DNA of 64,000 bases from Acidobacteriota bacterium (GTDB taxonomy: Bacteria > Actinomycetota > Acidimicrobiia > Acidimicrobiales > Microtrichaceae), in the NCBI GenBank assembly GCA_003577145.1, contig QEUP01000014.1, forward strand, positions 1 through 64,000, read 5' to 3'. Under the pieces are notes generated by a model that did no database searches, was not told the origin of the DNA, and saw only the letters and a list, made by a program, of their open reading frames with translations. Shown here piece after piece: positions 25,568 through 34,893 of the stretch. Position numbers and translations under genes: made by a program. Numbering within the stretch: position 1 is the stretch's first letter; every line of letters starts with the position of its first letter.

Positions 25568-27277
25568 TCAGCCGTCGGGCGGAACGACGGAGGACGAGGT
25601 CGTCGACGTGGAGGTGGACGACGTGGAGGTGGACGATGTGGAGGTCGTCTGCGGCACGGTGGTGGTGGTGCTCGGGGGAAGGGTGGTGCTGGTGGTGGTG
25701 GTCGTCTCGGGTCCCTTGGAGACGGTGATCGTGACCGTGGAACCGGGCGCGGCCGCTGTCTCCGCCGGCGGGTCCTGGGAGATGACCGTCCCTTCCTCCT
25801 CGGTCGCCGACGTCTGGCGGCGGACCCTCACGAAGAAGCCCTCGTTCTCCAGGATCTGGCGGGCCTTCAGCTCTTCGAGGCCCTCGACGTCGGGGACAGC
25901 GATGGATTCAGGACCGCTGCTCACCTTCAACTCGATTGTCGAACCCACCTCTGCGTCGGCTCCAGCGCGGGGGTCTTGGCTGATGACGATCCCCTCGGGC
26001 TTGGACTCGTCGGGGGTCGGCACGACGTTGACCACGAAGCCGGCTTCTTCGAGCCGTGAGATGGCTTCGGCTTCGGTGAGATCTACCACGTCGGGGACCT
26101 CGGCCGTCTCGGTGTCGTCCCTCAGGCTCCGCGCGAAGAAGAACAAGGCGGCCGCAAGGCCGAGCAGCAACAGCACGAGGATGGTGAGGAAGATGCCGCT
26201 GCGCTTCGGCGCTTCGGATGGCGCGACGTAGGCGTCGGCGGGCGCCGACGTCGTCTGCGCGATCACCTGGGTGGCGTCGGGGTCGACGGGTACCGGTGCC
26301 GCCATCAGCCCCTCGGCCTGCACCGGTTGGCCGTCGAGGAACCGGGTGAGGTCAGCCTTGAGCTCGTGGGCGTTGGCGTAGCGGTTGGCGGGGTTCTTGG
26401 CCAGCAGCTTCATGGTGATCGCCTCGAGCCCTTCGGGGATCGGCGATTTGGCAGAGGTGGCAGCGGCCGCGGCGCCGGGATCGGCGACGGCCGTCGGGTC
26501 AGCCGCCGTCGGCTGAGCGCCCTGGCCTGCTGTGCCACCGCGAGCGCCAAGCATCTGGGAGGGTCGGGGTGGTGCTTCCTGCACGTGCTTGTAGGCGATG
26601 GCGACCGGCGAGTCCCCCACGAAGGGCGGTTGACCGGTGAGCATCTCGAACAGCACCACCCCGAGGGAGTAGAGGTCGGACCGCCCGTCGACCTTGAACC
26701 CCTGAGCCTGCTCGGGCGAGAAGTAGGTGGCGGTTCCCATGACCGAGCCCGTCTGGGTGAGCTCCTCGTCCGAGGACGAGAGGGCGCGAGCGATGCCGAA
26801 GTCGGCCACCTTCACGTCGCCGGTGCCGGAGAGCAACACGTTGCCCGGCTTGATGTCGCGGTGGACGACGCCCTGATCGTGCGCGAACGCCAGCGCCGAC
26901 GCCACCCCCGAGGCGATCTCGGCCGCCCGCCGGGGGAAGACCGCGCCCTCCTGGCGGATGAGGTCGGAGGCTGACTGGCCCTCGACGTACTCCATGACGA
27001 TGAAGTAGGTCTCGGCTCCGCCGGCCGCCGCTTCGGCACCCCAGTCGTACACCGCGACGATGTTGGGGTGGGTGAGCTTGGCCGCCGCCTGGGCCTCGCG
27101 CCGGAACCGCTCCACGAAGGCCTTGTCGGCGGCGAACTCGGGGTGCAGCACCTTGACCGCTACGGGCCGGTCGAGCAGGCGGTCGCGGGCGAGGTAGACC
27201 TCGGCCATGCCGCCACGCGCGATCCGCCGGTGGATCTCGTAGCGGTCGCTGTAGACCTTCGGTTCTTCCTCGGCCAT
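25568..27277 (-). CDS. pknB: Ser/Thr protein kinase PknB-like, two PASTA domains
   Basis: The protein has 569 residues. The kinase domain is at 12-318 and all catalytic residues are present: RGGMAEVYLA loop, Lys42 in VAVKV, HRDIKPGNVL (Asp141), DFG (159-161) and APE-like SPEQ. An Ala/Thr/Pro insert of about 35 residues (243-278) lies in the C-lobe. A membrane helix is near 361-381, PASTA repeats start near 392 and 459, and the protein ends in a Thr/Ser tail of about 40 residues. It should control cell-wall growth and division. It lies one base upstream of the pseudokinase. Its own -10-like GATAAC precedes a GGAAGGG ribosome site. Confidence 0.9.
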   Translation of the reverse strand: MAEEEPKVYSDRYEIHRRIARGGMAEVYLARDRLLDRPVAVKVLHPEFAADKAFVERFRREAQAAAKLTHPNIVAVYDWGAEAAAGGAETYFIVMEYVEGQSASDLIRQEGAVFPRRAAEIASGVASALAFAHDQGVVHRDIKPGNVLLSGTGDVKVADFGIARALSSSDEELTQTGSVMGTATYFSPEQAQGFKVDGRSDLYSLGVVLFEMLTGQPPFVGDSPVAIAYKHVQEAPPRPSQMLGARGGTAGQGAQPTAADPTAVADPGAAAAATSAKSPIPEGLEAITMKLLAKNPANRYANAHELKADLTRFLDGQPVQAEGLMAAPVPVDPDATQVIAQTTSAPADAYVAPSEAPKRSGIFLTILVLLLLGLAAALFFFARSLRDDTETAEVPDVVDLTEAEAISRLEEAGFVVNVVPTPDESKPEGIVISQDPRAGADAEVGSTIELKVSSGPESIAVPDVEGLEELKARQILENEGFFVRVRRQTSATEEEGTVISQDPPAETAAAPGSTVTITVSKGPETTTTTSTTLPPSTTTTVPQTTSTSSTSTSSTSTSTTSSSVVPPDG

Positions 27278-27409
27278 GGCCCTTCCAGACTAGTTATCGA
27301 GGTCCGAAGCGATGAGGCATCCCCGTTCGCGACCAACGCCGCGGGTAGCCGGCTCTCCGCCTGGGGACGAGGATGGCGCAGAGGGACCCGCCGCGCCAAC
27401 GCGGCCCCC

Positions 27410-28915
27410 TCAGGCCCCGAGTGCCTCCTCCAGCACTGCTCGGGCGATGGGAGCCGCGACCTGCCCGCCGGTCTGCTCGCTGGCTCCTTCCTGGGCCTGG
27501 ACCAGCACCGCCACGACGACCTCGGGTTCGCCGCCCTCGGGTCCGGCGAAGCCGATGATCCAGGCGTGGGAGGTGGGCGGTTCGGTGCCGAGCTGGGCGG
27601 TACCCGTCTTGCCTCCCACCTCGTAGCCGGGAATCGCCATGGCGTTGGCGGTACCCGACTCGACCACACCGATCATGGCCTGGCGCAGCGTCGAGGCCGA
27701 GGCGCTGTCCATGGCCTCCAACCACTCGCCCTCGTCGTACTCCTCGACGACGTTGCCGTTGGAGTCGCGGATGTCGTGCATGACGTGGGGCCTCATCACG
27801 ACCCCGTCGTTGGCGACACCGGCGGCGACCAGCGCCATCTGCAGGGGGGTGGCGGCCACCTCGTACTGGCCGATCGACGCCTGGGCAAGGGCGGGGGTGT
27901 TCTCATAGATCGTCCCCGGTTCGTCCGAGTCCGGTGGGTCCAGCGCCTCGCCGTAGTCGGTGGGGAAGATCGACTCCGCCGGCGACGGCAGGTCGATCGG
28001 GGGTGAGTCGTTGAAGCCGAACCCCTCGGCCCCCTCGACCATGATGTTCGGTCCCAGGGTCATGGCCCCCATCTCGGCGAAAGCCGAGTTGCACGACGCG
28101 GCCAGGATCTCGAAGAGGGTTCCGCCGCACGAGCTGCCGCCGAAGTTGGAGATCGACTGCGTGGTCAACGGCGGGGTGTACTCGGTCGCCACCGGGTAGG
28201 CGGGCTCGTCCTCGGTGACGAGCCCCGAGTCGAGCCCGGCCGCGGAGGTGACGACCTTGAAGGTCGACCCCGGGAAGTACACCTCCTGGTACATCTTGTG
28301 CAGCAGCGGTTTGGTGGGGAACGCCAGGTAGAGGGTCCGAGCGGCCTCGGCTGCCTCGAGGTCGTTGGTGGCCAACAGGTTGGGATCGAAGCTCGGGTTG
28401 CTCCAGAACGCGATGATGCCGCCGGTCTCGGGGTCGAGGGCGACCACCGAGCCCAGGCGGTCGCCGAGCTGTTCCCGGGCCACTTCTTGGACGTCGTGGT
28501 CGAGGGTCAAGGTGACGTCACCGACGTCGTCGTCGTTGACGAAGAGGTCCGAGAAGTTGTCGAACTCGAAATCGAAGGTCTGGCCGGCCAGCTCGTCGTT
28601 GTAGACCTTCTCGACCCCGTCGGCGCCGAACTCGAAGGAGATGTAGCCCGCTACGTGGGCGTACAGCTCCCCCTCGGGGTACTCCCGCTGGAACTCGAAG
28701 CGCCCCGAGGTCTGCACCGAACGGGCCACCAGTTGCCCGTCGATGGTCGAGATGGTGCCCCGGGCCCGGTTGTAGTCGCGTTCGGCAGCACGGTTGTTGC
28801 CGTCGTGCGCGTTCAGCTCTTCGGCCTGGAACACCTGGATCTGGTTCAAGCGGACGAACAGCGCGGTGTACAGCACCAACAACACGACGACGAGATAGCG
28901 CAGGTGCCGGTTCAC
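27410..28915 (-). CDS. pbpA: Penicillin-binding protein PbpA (class B transpeptidase)
   Basis: The protein has 501 residues with an N-terminal membrane anchor (LVVVLLVLYTALFVRL). The transpeptidase motifs are S217-TFK (PGSTFKVV), S274-CN and KTG (436-438, GGKTGTAQ). RGTISTIDGQLVARS is the typical class B opening. It crosslinks septal or lateral peptidoglycan together with the SEDS partner just upstream, whose stop it overlaps by four bases. The order rodA-pbpA-pknB matches mycobacteria, where PknB and PbpA are functionally linked. Confidence 0.9.
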   Translation of the reverse strand: MNRHLRYLVVVLLVLYTALFVRLNQIQVFQAEELNAHDGNNRAAERDYNRARGTISTIDGQLVARSVQTSGRFEFQREYPEGELYAHVAGYISFEFGADGVEKVYNDELAGQTFDFEFDNFSDLFVNDDDVGDVTLTLDHDVQEVAREQLGDRLGSVVALDPETGGIIAFWSNPSFDPNLLATNDLEAAEAARTLYLAFPTKPLLHKMYQEVYFPGSTFKVVTSAAGLDSGLVTEDEPAYPVATEYTPPLTTQSISNFGGSSCGGTLFEILAASCNSAFAEMGAMTLGPNIMVEGAEGFGFNDSPPIDLPSPAESIFPTDYGEALDPPDSDEPGTIYENTPALAQASIGQYEVAATPLQMALVAAGVANDGVVMRPHVMHDIRDSNGNVVEEYDEGEWLEAMDSASASTLRQAMIGVVESGTANAMAIPGYEVGGKTGTAQLGTEPPTSHAWIIGFAGPEGGEPEVVVAVLVQAQEGASEQTGGQVAAPIARAVLEEALGA

Positions 28916-30222
28916 GCCGCCGCCCTCTCGCGCTCGGGTCTGGTGGCGGGCCGGCGTGAGGACTGGTCGGAGATCCTCACCAGCAGCGCCAGCAGCACGT
29001 AGTTGGCCAGCAGTGACGACCCGCCGTAGCTGACGAAGGGCAGGGTGACACCGGTGAGCGGGAGCAGTCGCACCACCCCGCCGATGATGATGAAGGCCTG
29101 CACCGCCAGCAACGTGGTGAGACCGGTGGCGAGGAGCTTGTCGAAGGGGTCCGACGCTCTCGCGGCGATGCGCAAACCCGAGCCGGTCATCAAGAGGAAC
29201 GCGACGATCACCGCAGTGGCGCCGAGCAGGCCGAGCTCCTCACCGATGGCGGCGAAGATGAAGTCGGTCTCGACGACGGGGATCTTCCAGGGGAACCCGA
29301 GCCCCAGCCCCGTCCCTGCCAGGCCTCCCCACGCCATCGCGTAGGTGCCCTCGATGATCTGCCCGGCGGTGTCGGGATCGGCCCAAGGGTCCAGCCACGC
29401 CGACACCCGCACCTGGACGTGGGAGAACCGCGTCCAACTGAACCAGGCGCCCAGCCCGAACAGCACGAAGCCGGTCGCCACGTACCAGACCCTTTGGGTG
29501 GCGATCCAGAGCATGACGAGGAACAGCACGAAGAACAGCAGGGCCGAGCCGAGGTCGCGCTCGAACATCATGACCACCAGGGACACACCCCAGGCGATGA
29601 CGACGGGTGCGAGGTGCTTGGGATCGGGGATGTGCACCGGGCCGAGCTTGAAGGTCGCCATGCCCAGCAGCTCGCGCCGCTCGACGAGGTAGCCGGCGAA
29701 GAAGACGGCGAAGGCGATCTTGGCGAACTCCCCCGGCTGGAAGTTCACCGGGCCCAGCGAGACCCAGATGCGGGCTCCGCCGATCTGCTGGCCGACCGAC
29801 GGGACCAGGGGCAACAACAGCAGCAGCATGGCGAGGAGGCCCACGGTGAAGCGGTAACGCTCCAACAGGCGGGTCCGACGGACGACGAGCAGGGTCGCGA
29901 TGTACAGGCCGATCCCGACCGCGGTCCACATGGCCTGGAGCCCGGCGAGATCCTCGTCGAGGCGGGCGATGAACACGTAGCCGATGCCGTTGAGCAGTGC
30001 CGCCAACGGCAGCAGCAGCCCGTCGGCGTCGGGAGCGAGGAAGCGGTTGGCGATGTGGGCGCCCAGCAGCAGCACCAGCACTGCCACCAGGAAGGGGACC
30101 ACATCGGCCGGGAGCACGTCGCTGCGCCCGAGCGAGGCGAGGATGTACGCACCGATCGTTATAACCGCACCCAACAAGATGAGGCCGAGCTCGGTGTTGC
30201 GTCTCACGCGTCCAGGCATCAC
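28912..30222 (-). CDS. rodA: SEDS peptidoglycan glycosyltransferase RodA/FtsW
   Basis: The protein has 436 residues with ten or more hydrophobic helices. SEDS signatures are WVSLGPVNFQPGEFAKIAFAVFFAGYL, VVMMFERDLGSALLFFVLFLVMLW with the essential Asp, and LPFVSYGGSSLLANYVLLALL near the C-terminus. It polymerises glycan strands from lipid II. The name rodA is chosen because the gene sits between pstP and pbpA as in Mycobacterium; FtsW would be indistinguishable by motif. It overlaps pbpA by four bases. Confidence 0.9.
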   Translation of the reverse strand: MMPGRVRRNTELGLILLGAVITIGAYILASLGRSDVLPADVVPFLVAVLVLLLGAHIANRFLAPDADGLLLPLAALLNGIGYVFIARLDEDLAGLQAMWTAVGIGLYIATLLVVRRTRLLERYRFTVGLLAMLLLLLPLVPSVGQQIGGARIWVSLGPVNFQPGEFAKIAFAVFFAGYLVERRELLGMATFKLGPVHIPDPKHLAPVVIAWGVSLVVMMFERDLGSALLFFVLFLVMLWIATQRVWYVATGFVLFGLGAWFSWTRFSHVQVRVSAWLDPWADPDTAGQIIEGTYAMAWGGLAGTGLGLGFPWKIPVVETDFIFAAIGEELGLLGATAVIVAFLLMTGSGLRIAARASDPFDKLLATGLTTLLAVQAFIIIGGVVRLLPLTGVTLPFVSYGGSSLLANYVLLALLVRISDQSSRRPATRPERERAAA

Positions 30223-30231
30223 TCCCGGACC

Positions 30232-31530
30232 TCACCCGGGTGTCGCCGGAGTCGTCGCCGGGGTCGTCGCCGGAGCGCCTGTCGTGGTGCTCGCCTCGGG
30301 TTGGGCCGTCGTCGACTCGGAGCCGGCGTTCATCTCGTCGATCTGGTCTTGCAGGTTCTCGAGGTACTGGCGGGCGTCGTCGATGGAGGCCTGGTCCTTG
30401 CCTTGCTCCAAAGCGTCGAGCTCGGCAGGGGGGATCTCGTCGAGCGTGATGCCGCTGGCCTCCTCCACGGTGGGGTCGAACCACAGCACCCCGCCGGGAC
30501 GGCCCTGGAAGATGACGACCTCCTCGCCGTCGAGCCCCACGAAGTAGGTGTTCCTGGCGTACCAGCCCACCGCGGCGATCACGAGACCGATCAGAGCGAG
30601 CATGGCGACCATGAAGAGCCCCACCCGCCAGGTCAGGCGTCGGGCTCGTTCCGGCTCTGCTTCTCCCTCTTCATCCTCGTCGATTGCGGGCCGGTGCTCC
30701 TCGTCGGGGGCTGCGGTGAGGATGGCCGGCATGGCAGCCACGCCCTCCGCTGAATCAGAGCGTTGCCGATCCAGCGACGAGGCGCCTGTGCCGACCACCG
30801 CCGGGCTGGTATCGCTTTCGACGACGTCCACGACCACGCAGGTGACGTTGTCGCGCCCGCCGTGCTCGTTGGCCCGCCTGATCAGCTCGTGGGCGACCTC
30901 GGTGGGGTCCTCCAGGCGCCGCAGCACACCTGCGATCTCGTCGTCGTTGAGCTCGTTGAACAGCCCGTCGCTACAGAGCAGGAACCGGTCCCCCACACCG
31001 GGGGTCACCTCCCAGGTGTCGGCCTCGACCGTGGGTTCGATGCCCAGCGCCCGGGTCAAGATGTTGCGCTTGGGGTGGTTCTCAGCCTCCTCGGGACTGA
31101 GCTGGCCGTCGCGCACCAGGCTCTCGACGAGGCTGTGGTCCTCGGTGAGCTGGGTGAAGTCCTCGGTCGTGTACAGGTACACGCGCGAGTCGCCGACGTT
31201 GACCACCGCCACCCGTTGCTCGAAGTCGGTGAGGATCCGGCCGATCGCGCACAGCGTCGTACCCATGCCGGCCAGCTCGGGGTCGTCGGCTGCCATCTCG
31301 AACACCGCGGTGTTGGCGTCGCGCACGCCGGCCACGAGGGCATCCAGTGAGGGCTCGGCGACTGATTCCCGCAGCACCCGCAGCGCCTGCTCGGAGGCCA
31401 CCTCGCCCCCCCGGTGGCCGCCCATGCCGTCGGCGACCGCGTAGAGCCCGTCGGAGGTCAACATGGCGTCCTGGTTCACCGTCCTGACCCGTCCGGTGTC
31501 GCTGGCAGCCCCCACGACGAAGTCGATCAC
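30232..31530 (-). CDS. pstP: PP2C-family Ser/Thr phosphatase PstP
   Basis: The protein has 432 residues. The PP2C domain (1-240) has metal-binding motifs SDTGRVRTVNQDAML, YAVADGMGGHRGGE, CSDGLFNELND and GGRDNVTCVVVDV. A linker, one membrane helix (VGLFMVAMLALIGLVIAAVGWYA) and an extracytoplasmic Thr/Ala/Pro-rich tail follow. It reverses phosphorylation by the PASTA kinase. It is followed ten bases later by rodA and preceded by fhaB, the standard actinobacterial order. Confidence 0.9.
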   Translation of the reverse strand: MIDFVVGAASDTGRVRTVNQDAMLTSDGLYAVADGMGGHRGGEVASEQALRVLRESVAEPSLDALVAGVRDANTAVFEMAADDPELAGMGTTLCAIGRILTDFEQRVAVVNVGDSRVYLYTTEDFTQLTEDHSLVESLVRDGQLSPEEAENHPKRNILTRALGIEPTVEADTWEVTPGVGDRFLLCSDGLFNELNDDEIAGVLRRLEDPTEVAHELIRRANEHGGRDNVTCVVVDVVESDTSPAVVGTGASSLDRQRSDSAEGVAAMPAILTAAPDEEHRPAIDEDEEGEAEPERARRLTWRVGLFMVAMLALIGLVIAAVGWYARNTYFVGLDGEEVVIFQGRPGGVLWFDPTVEEASGITLDEIPPAELDALEQGKDQASIDDARQYLENLQDQIDEMNAGSESTTAQPEASTTTGAPATTPATTPATPG

Positions 31531-31564
31531 GGACCGTCTCCCGTAGTCGGATCCTCGAGGCGGC

Positions 31565-32023
31565 TCATCTGAGCTCCATGACCGTGTTGCCGATCTGCAG
31601 CTTGTCGCCGGGCCTGAACACCATCCTGCCGGTGACCTTCTTGCGATTGAGATAGGTGCCGTTGGTGGACCCGAGATCCTCCACGAAGAACTGGCCGTCC
31701 TGCTGGAACACCCGGGCGTGGATCTGGGAGGCGTAGGTGTCGTCGACGGTGACGGTGCAGCCGTTGGCCCGCCCGATGGTCACCTCGCCGGTCACCGCGA
31801 AGGCCATCCCCTTCAGCGCGGCGGGGGCAGTGACGGTGAGTCGGCGGGCGCCCTTGACCTTCTTGGCCCGAGATCTCCGGGCGGGCTTGGCGGCCTTGGC
31901 GGCGGTTTCGCTGCGCTTGGGTGGGTTGACCTCGGCCCACACCGCCCGCAGCACGCGCAGGAAGAAGAGGTACAGCAGAGCCAGCAGGCAGATCTTGAGG
32001 ACGGTGAGCAGTTGCTCGGGCAC
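31565..32023 (-). CDS. fhaB: FHA-domain protein FhaB (FipA-like)
   Basis: The protein has 152 residues. A membrane helix sits near the N-terminus (LKICLLALLYLFFLRVLRAV), followed by a basic Lys/Ala linker. The FHA domain is about 75-152 (VTIGRANGCTVTVDDTYASQIHARV, EDLGSTNGTYLN) with the phosphothreonine-binding Arg, Ser and Asn. It reads the kinase's phosphorylation state at the division site. GTG at 32023 is favoured because TAGGCT ends seven to eight bases upstream; a TTG at 32056 is the alternative. Confidence 0.85.
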   Translation of the reverse strand: MPEQLLTVLKICLLALLYLFFLRVLRAVWAEVNPPKRSETAAKAAKPARRSRAKKVKGARRLTVTAPAALKGMAFAVTGEVTIGRANGCTVTVDDTYASQIHARVFQQDGQFFVEDLGSTNGTYLNRKKVTGRMVFRPGDKLQIGNTVMELR

Positions 32024-32132
32024 CGGGACCGAGCCTAAACCACCGGACCCCGACAACCGCAGGCAACCACTCCCCGCCTGACCCGGGCTCGCTCGGTCGC
32101 GCCATCCGAGGATCTCGGGTCCGAGAAACGCG

Positions 32133-32801
32133 TCATGAGGCCTGGAAGTACATCTGGGTGTTGCCGAAGGTGAGCTGGTCGCCGTCTGCGAGTCGCTGTT
32201 CGGTGACCCGCACGCCGTTGACCCTGGTGCCGTTGGTGGAGCCGAGATCGACGACGACGTAGCCGTCGCCTTGGGGCCTGACCTCGGCGTGTCGCCGGCT
32301 CACGTTGGGGTCGGCCAGCACGATCGTCGAATCGGGCTGACGACCGACCGTCACGACGTAGTCGCCGAGGGGTACCCGCTCGTTGCTCGGCAGGATGATC
32401 GAGCCCGCGCCGGTGCCCCCCTCACCCTCCTTCATCTTCCCGAGCACACGGAAGGCGCCGGGCCGCAGGTTCTCGTCGACGACCATCTCGACTTCGACGG
32501 GGCCCATGAAGGTATAGCCCTCGTCACGTGCGTAGTCGCGGGCGGCGTCGGCGAGCTCGCGCCGAAGAGCACCTTCGATCTCGGCGAGCTGGGAGTGGTC
32601 GGCCTCGCTCAACCAGAACGTGAAGTCGTTGGGGACCACGGCCCGGCCGCCGACGCCGACCGAACGGCGATCGTCCATCTCCCGGGTGAGCTTGCGGCCC
32701 AGTTCGACGGGTCGCAGCCCGGAGCGGAAGATGCGCGAGAACGCGCCCTCGACCATGCGCTCGAGGCGCCTCTCGAAGCTCTTCAATCCCACGCCCGACA
32801 C
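32133..32801 (-). CDS. fhaA: FHA-domain protein FhaA
   Basis: The protein has 222 residues. An N-terminal DUF3662 domain (about 1-105: KSFERRLERMVEGAFSRIFRSGLRPVELGRKL) is joined by a short linker to a C-terminal FHA domain (TVGRQPDSTIVLADPNVSRRHAEVRPQ, DLGSTNGTRVNG). Mycobacterial FhaA has a much longer linker, so this is a compact form. In mycobacteria FhaA binds the MurJ-associated pseudokinase MviN/CwlM pathway and modulates peptidoglycan synthesis. It heads the block next to tRNA-Leu. Confidence 0.85.
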   Translation of the reverse strand: MSGVGLKSFERRLERMVEGAFSRIFRSGLRPVELGRKLTREMDDRRSVGVGGRAVVPNDFTFWLSEADHSQLAEIEGALRRELADAARDYARDEGYTFMGPVEVEMVVDENLRPGAFRVLGKMKEGEGGTGAGSIILPSNERVPLGDYVVTVGRQPDSTIVLADPNVSRRHAEVRPQGDGYVVVDLGSTNGTRVNGVRVTEQRLADGDQLTFGNTQMYFQAS

Positions 32802-32876
32802 GATATCGACCCCGGCAGGGTCCCGAGATCGCAGTGTAGGGCCGGCGAGCGGTGCGCTAGCCTTCTCCCTTCGCCA

Positions 32877-32960
<84 letters not shown>

Positions 32961-33212
32961 CCGCACCGCCGGGTGGGATATCCCCCACGGTGTCAGGCAC
33001 CGGGCCTGTCGATCGGCTTCGGATTACCAGAGCAGCCCTCTGCTGACCAAAACCCTTCCTCGAGAAACAGCTCGATGGGGAACTGGCCGACCGGTCGCCA
33101 AGACCGGCCACCCACACCCGACGATCCTGGTTACCAGCGACATGCCCTGGACGCGCTGGGGGCGGGACGGATCGGGTGGGCATCTCCCGTCGGGTCGGCC
33201 TACGCTGGCGCG

Positions 33213-33671
33213 GTGCACGCCGCCGTGACCGTCCACATCGACGCCCCGCCCGATGAGGTGTGGCGCCTCATCAGCGACATCACGAGGATGGGCGATTACA
33301 GCCCCGAGGTGATGGAGGCGGAGTGGCTCGACGGGGCCACCGGCCCAGCGGTCGGCGTCCGGTACCGGGGTCACGTGAAGCGCAACGAGATCGGGCCGAA
33401 GTACTGGACGGTTTGCAAGATCACCGAGTGTGAGCCCGGCGAGGTGTTCGAGTTCGTGGTGATGCTCCGGGGCCGCCCCATCAACCGCTGGCGCTACGAG
33501 CTCACCCCGGCTGCCGGCGGAACCGACGTGACCGAGTCCTTCGACCTCGGCGACAACCTCTGGGTGAGGATCTGGCGACCCCTCGGTGGGTTCCTCCGCC
33601 AGCGTCGCAACGAGCGCGACATGCGCCGCACGCTCGAACGGGTCAAAGCCGTCGCCGAAGCGAGCACCTGA
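33213..33671 (+). CDS. SRPBCC-family polyketide cyclase/lipid-binding protein
   Basis: The protein has 152 residues. AAVTVHIDAPPDEVWRLISDITRMGDYSPEV is the SRPBCC (START/Bet v1-like) opening and the C-terminal helix is FLRQRRNERDMRRTLERVKAVAEA. The fold makes a hydrophobic cavity for a lipid or polyketide-like ligand; the true ligand is unknown. A -10-like TACGCT ends six bases before the GTG, so the mRNA appears leaderless. Confidence 0.8.
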   Translation: MHAAVTVHIDAPPDEVWRLISDITRMGDYSPEVMEAEWLDGATGPAVGVRYRGHVKRNEIGPKYWTVCKITECEPGEVFEFVVMLRGRPINRWRYELTPAAGGTDVTESFDLGDNLWVRIWRPLGGFLRQRRNERDMRRTLERVKAVAEAST

Positions 33672-33773
33672 GGCCCACTCGGCCTTCGAGAGAGCCGATT
33701 CGGCGGACGGCTCGTGCAACCGTGGCTGTGACCATGCCCACCTACCCTGATGTGACGTTGGGCGTCCTCACGA

Positions 33774-34763
33774 TTACCCGGGTGGTTCGTGCTTCAGCGT
33801 CAGGTTCGGCTCACCGACATCGGTTGGTAGGACCGGATCCCCGACCTTGACCGACACCGAGGGCTCAGCCGAGCAGACGTGGTTGAGGGCCTGCCCGAAG
33901 GCTTGCAGTGCACGTCGGCCTTCGCCGCCTTTCACCCAACCCAGACGGGGAACGAGCAGCCGCGTAGCGAGCCGCAGCGAGTCCTCACCCGTTCGCTGAT
34001 CGATGTTCGGCACCGGGCAGCGAAGTATCGCCTTCACCACGTGGGCGTCCAGGTCACCTATGCGAACTCGCCGGAGGCGGTCCTCGCCGAACGGCCCGAA
34101 CGCCGCCCCCGGGATGTCGATGTTCGCTCGGAAGCGGTCGAGTGGCAGGCTCCCTCGAGGCTCCCCTGCTAGATCATGAAGGTGATCCAGGGATGACTGG
34201 CTGACCAGGGACATGGGCGTGACGTCTGCTGCCGCACATCGATTGGCCGCACCGTCCCTCCTCATCGTCCCGGGGAGCCATCTCGGTTGGCGGAGATCCA
34301 CCTTCGTCAGGCGCACACGGCGGCTGAGCAGCGACGAGAAGAAGGCGCTGCTCGTCTCGCTCTCCTCTGTGGCTGCGACTTCGTCTCCCCACAACCGCAG
34401 CCGCACACGCGGCTCACCGACGGCTCCGAAGGGGACAACCACCTCTCCGTGCGCCCCGGCCGCGAGGTGCAGGTGATCGTGGCGGACATCGACGGCAACC
34501 GCGGCGAGCTTGCGGTCATCTCGATGCTTGCGCGCTCGACGTTGGTCCCAACCTCGCTGGGACACGAAGGTGTCGTCGCTGTCGACGAGCACCCACCCCC
34601 GATCGACGACCTCGCCGAGATGGAACCCGGTCGGCCCGACCTCCAAGGTGGTGATGGGAGCGCCGTCGCTGGTGGCCTCCTGGCAGGACTTGATCGGAAA
34701 GAGCCGCAGGCAGGAAACAGAATCGGCCAGGTCGGAGCCAGGCACCCGATCCAGGAGCCCCAT
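33774..34763 (-). CDS. MOSC-domain protein with N-terminal beta barrel
   Basis: The protein has 329 residues. CLRLFPIKSCQEATSDGAPI through GWVLVDSDDTFVSQRGWDQ is the MOSC N-terminal domain; the MOSC core follows (FRANIDIPGAAFGPFGED, RIGDLDAHVVKAILRCPVPNIDQRTGE) with its conserved Cys. Such proteins use molybdenum-cofactor chemistry, for instance reducing N-hydroxylated compounds (YiiM/mARC-like). No partner reductase is adjacent. A second MOSC gene lies at 46269. Confidence 0.75.
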   Translation of the reverse strand: MGLLDRVPGSDLADSVSCLRLFPIKSCQEATSDGAPITTLEVGPTGFHLGEVVDRGWVLVDSDDTFVSQRGWDQRRARKHRDDRKLAAVAVDVRHDHLHLAAGAHGEVVVPFGAVGEPRVRLRLWGDEVAATEESETSSAFFSSLLSRRVRLTKVDLRQPRWLPGTMRRDGAANRCAAADVTPMSLVSQSSLDHLHDLAGEPRGSLPLDRFRANIDIPGAAFGPFGEDRLRRVRIGDLDAHVVKAILRCPVPNIDQRTGEDSLRLATRLLVPRLGWVKGGEGRRALQAFGQALNHVCSAEPSVSVKVGDPVLPTDVGEPNLTLKHEPPG

Positions 34764-34893
34764 CGCCAGACCACCCTAGCTTCGAGGTCGAAGCCGAAGC
34801 CGCCGCACCCCCGCGGCGCTGTGTGAGTAGTATCCACCGGTCGTAGGGGGTGCACCGGGACACGGGGGGCATCACGCTGAGCGAGAGCGCCAC

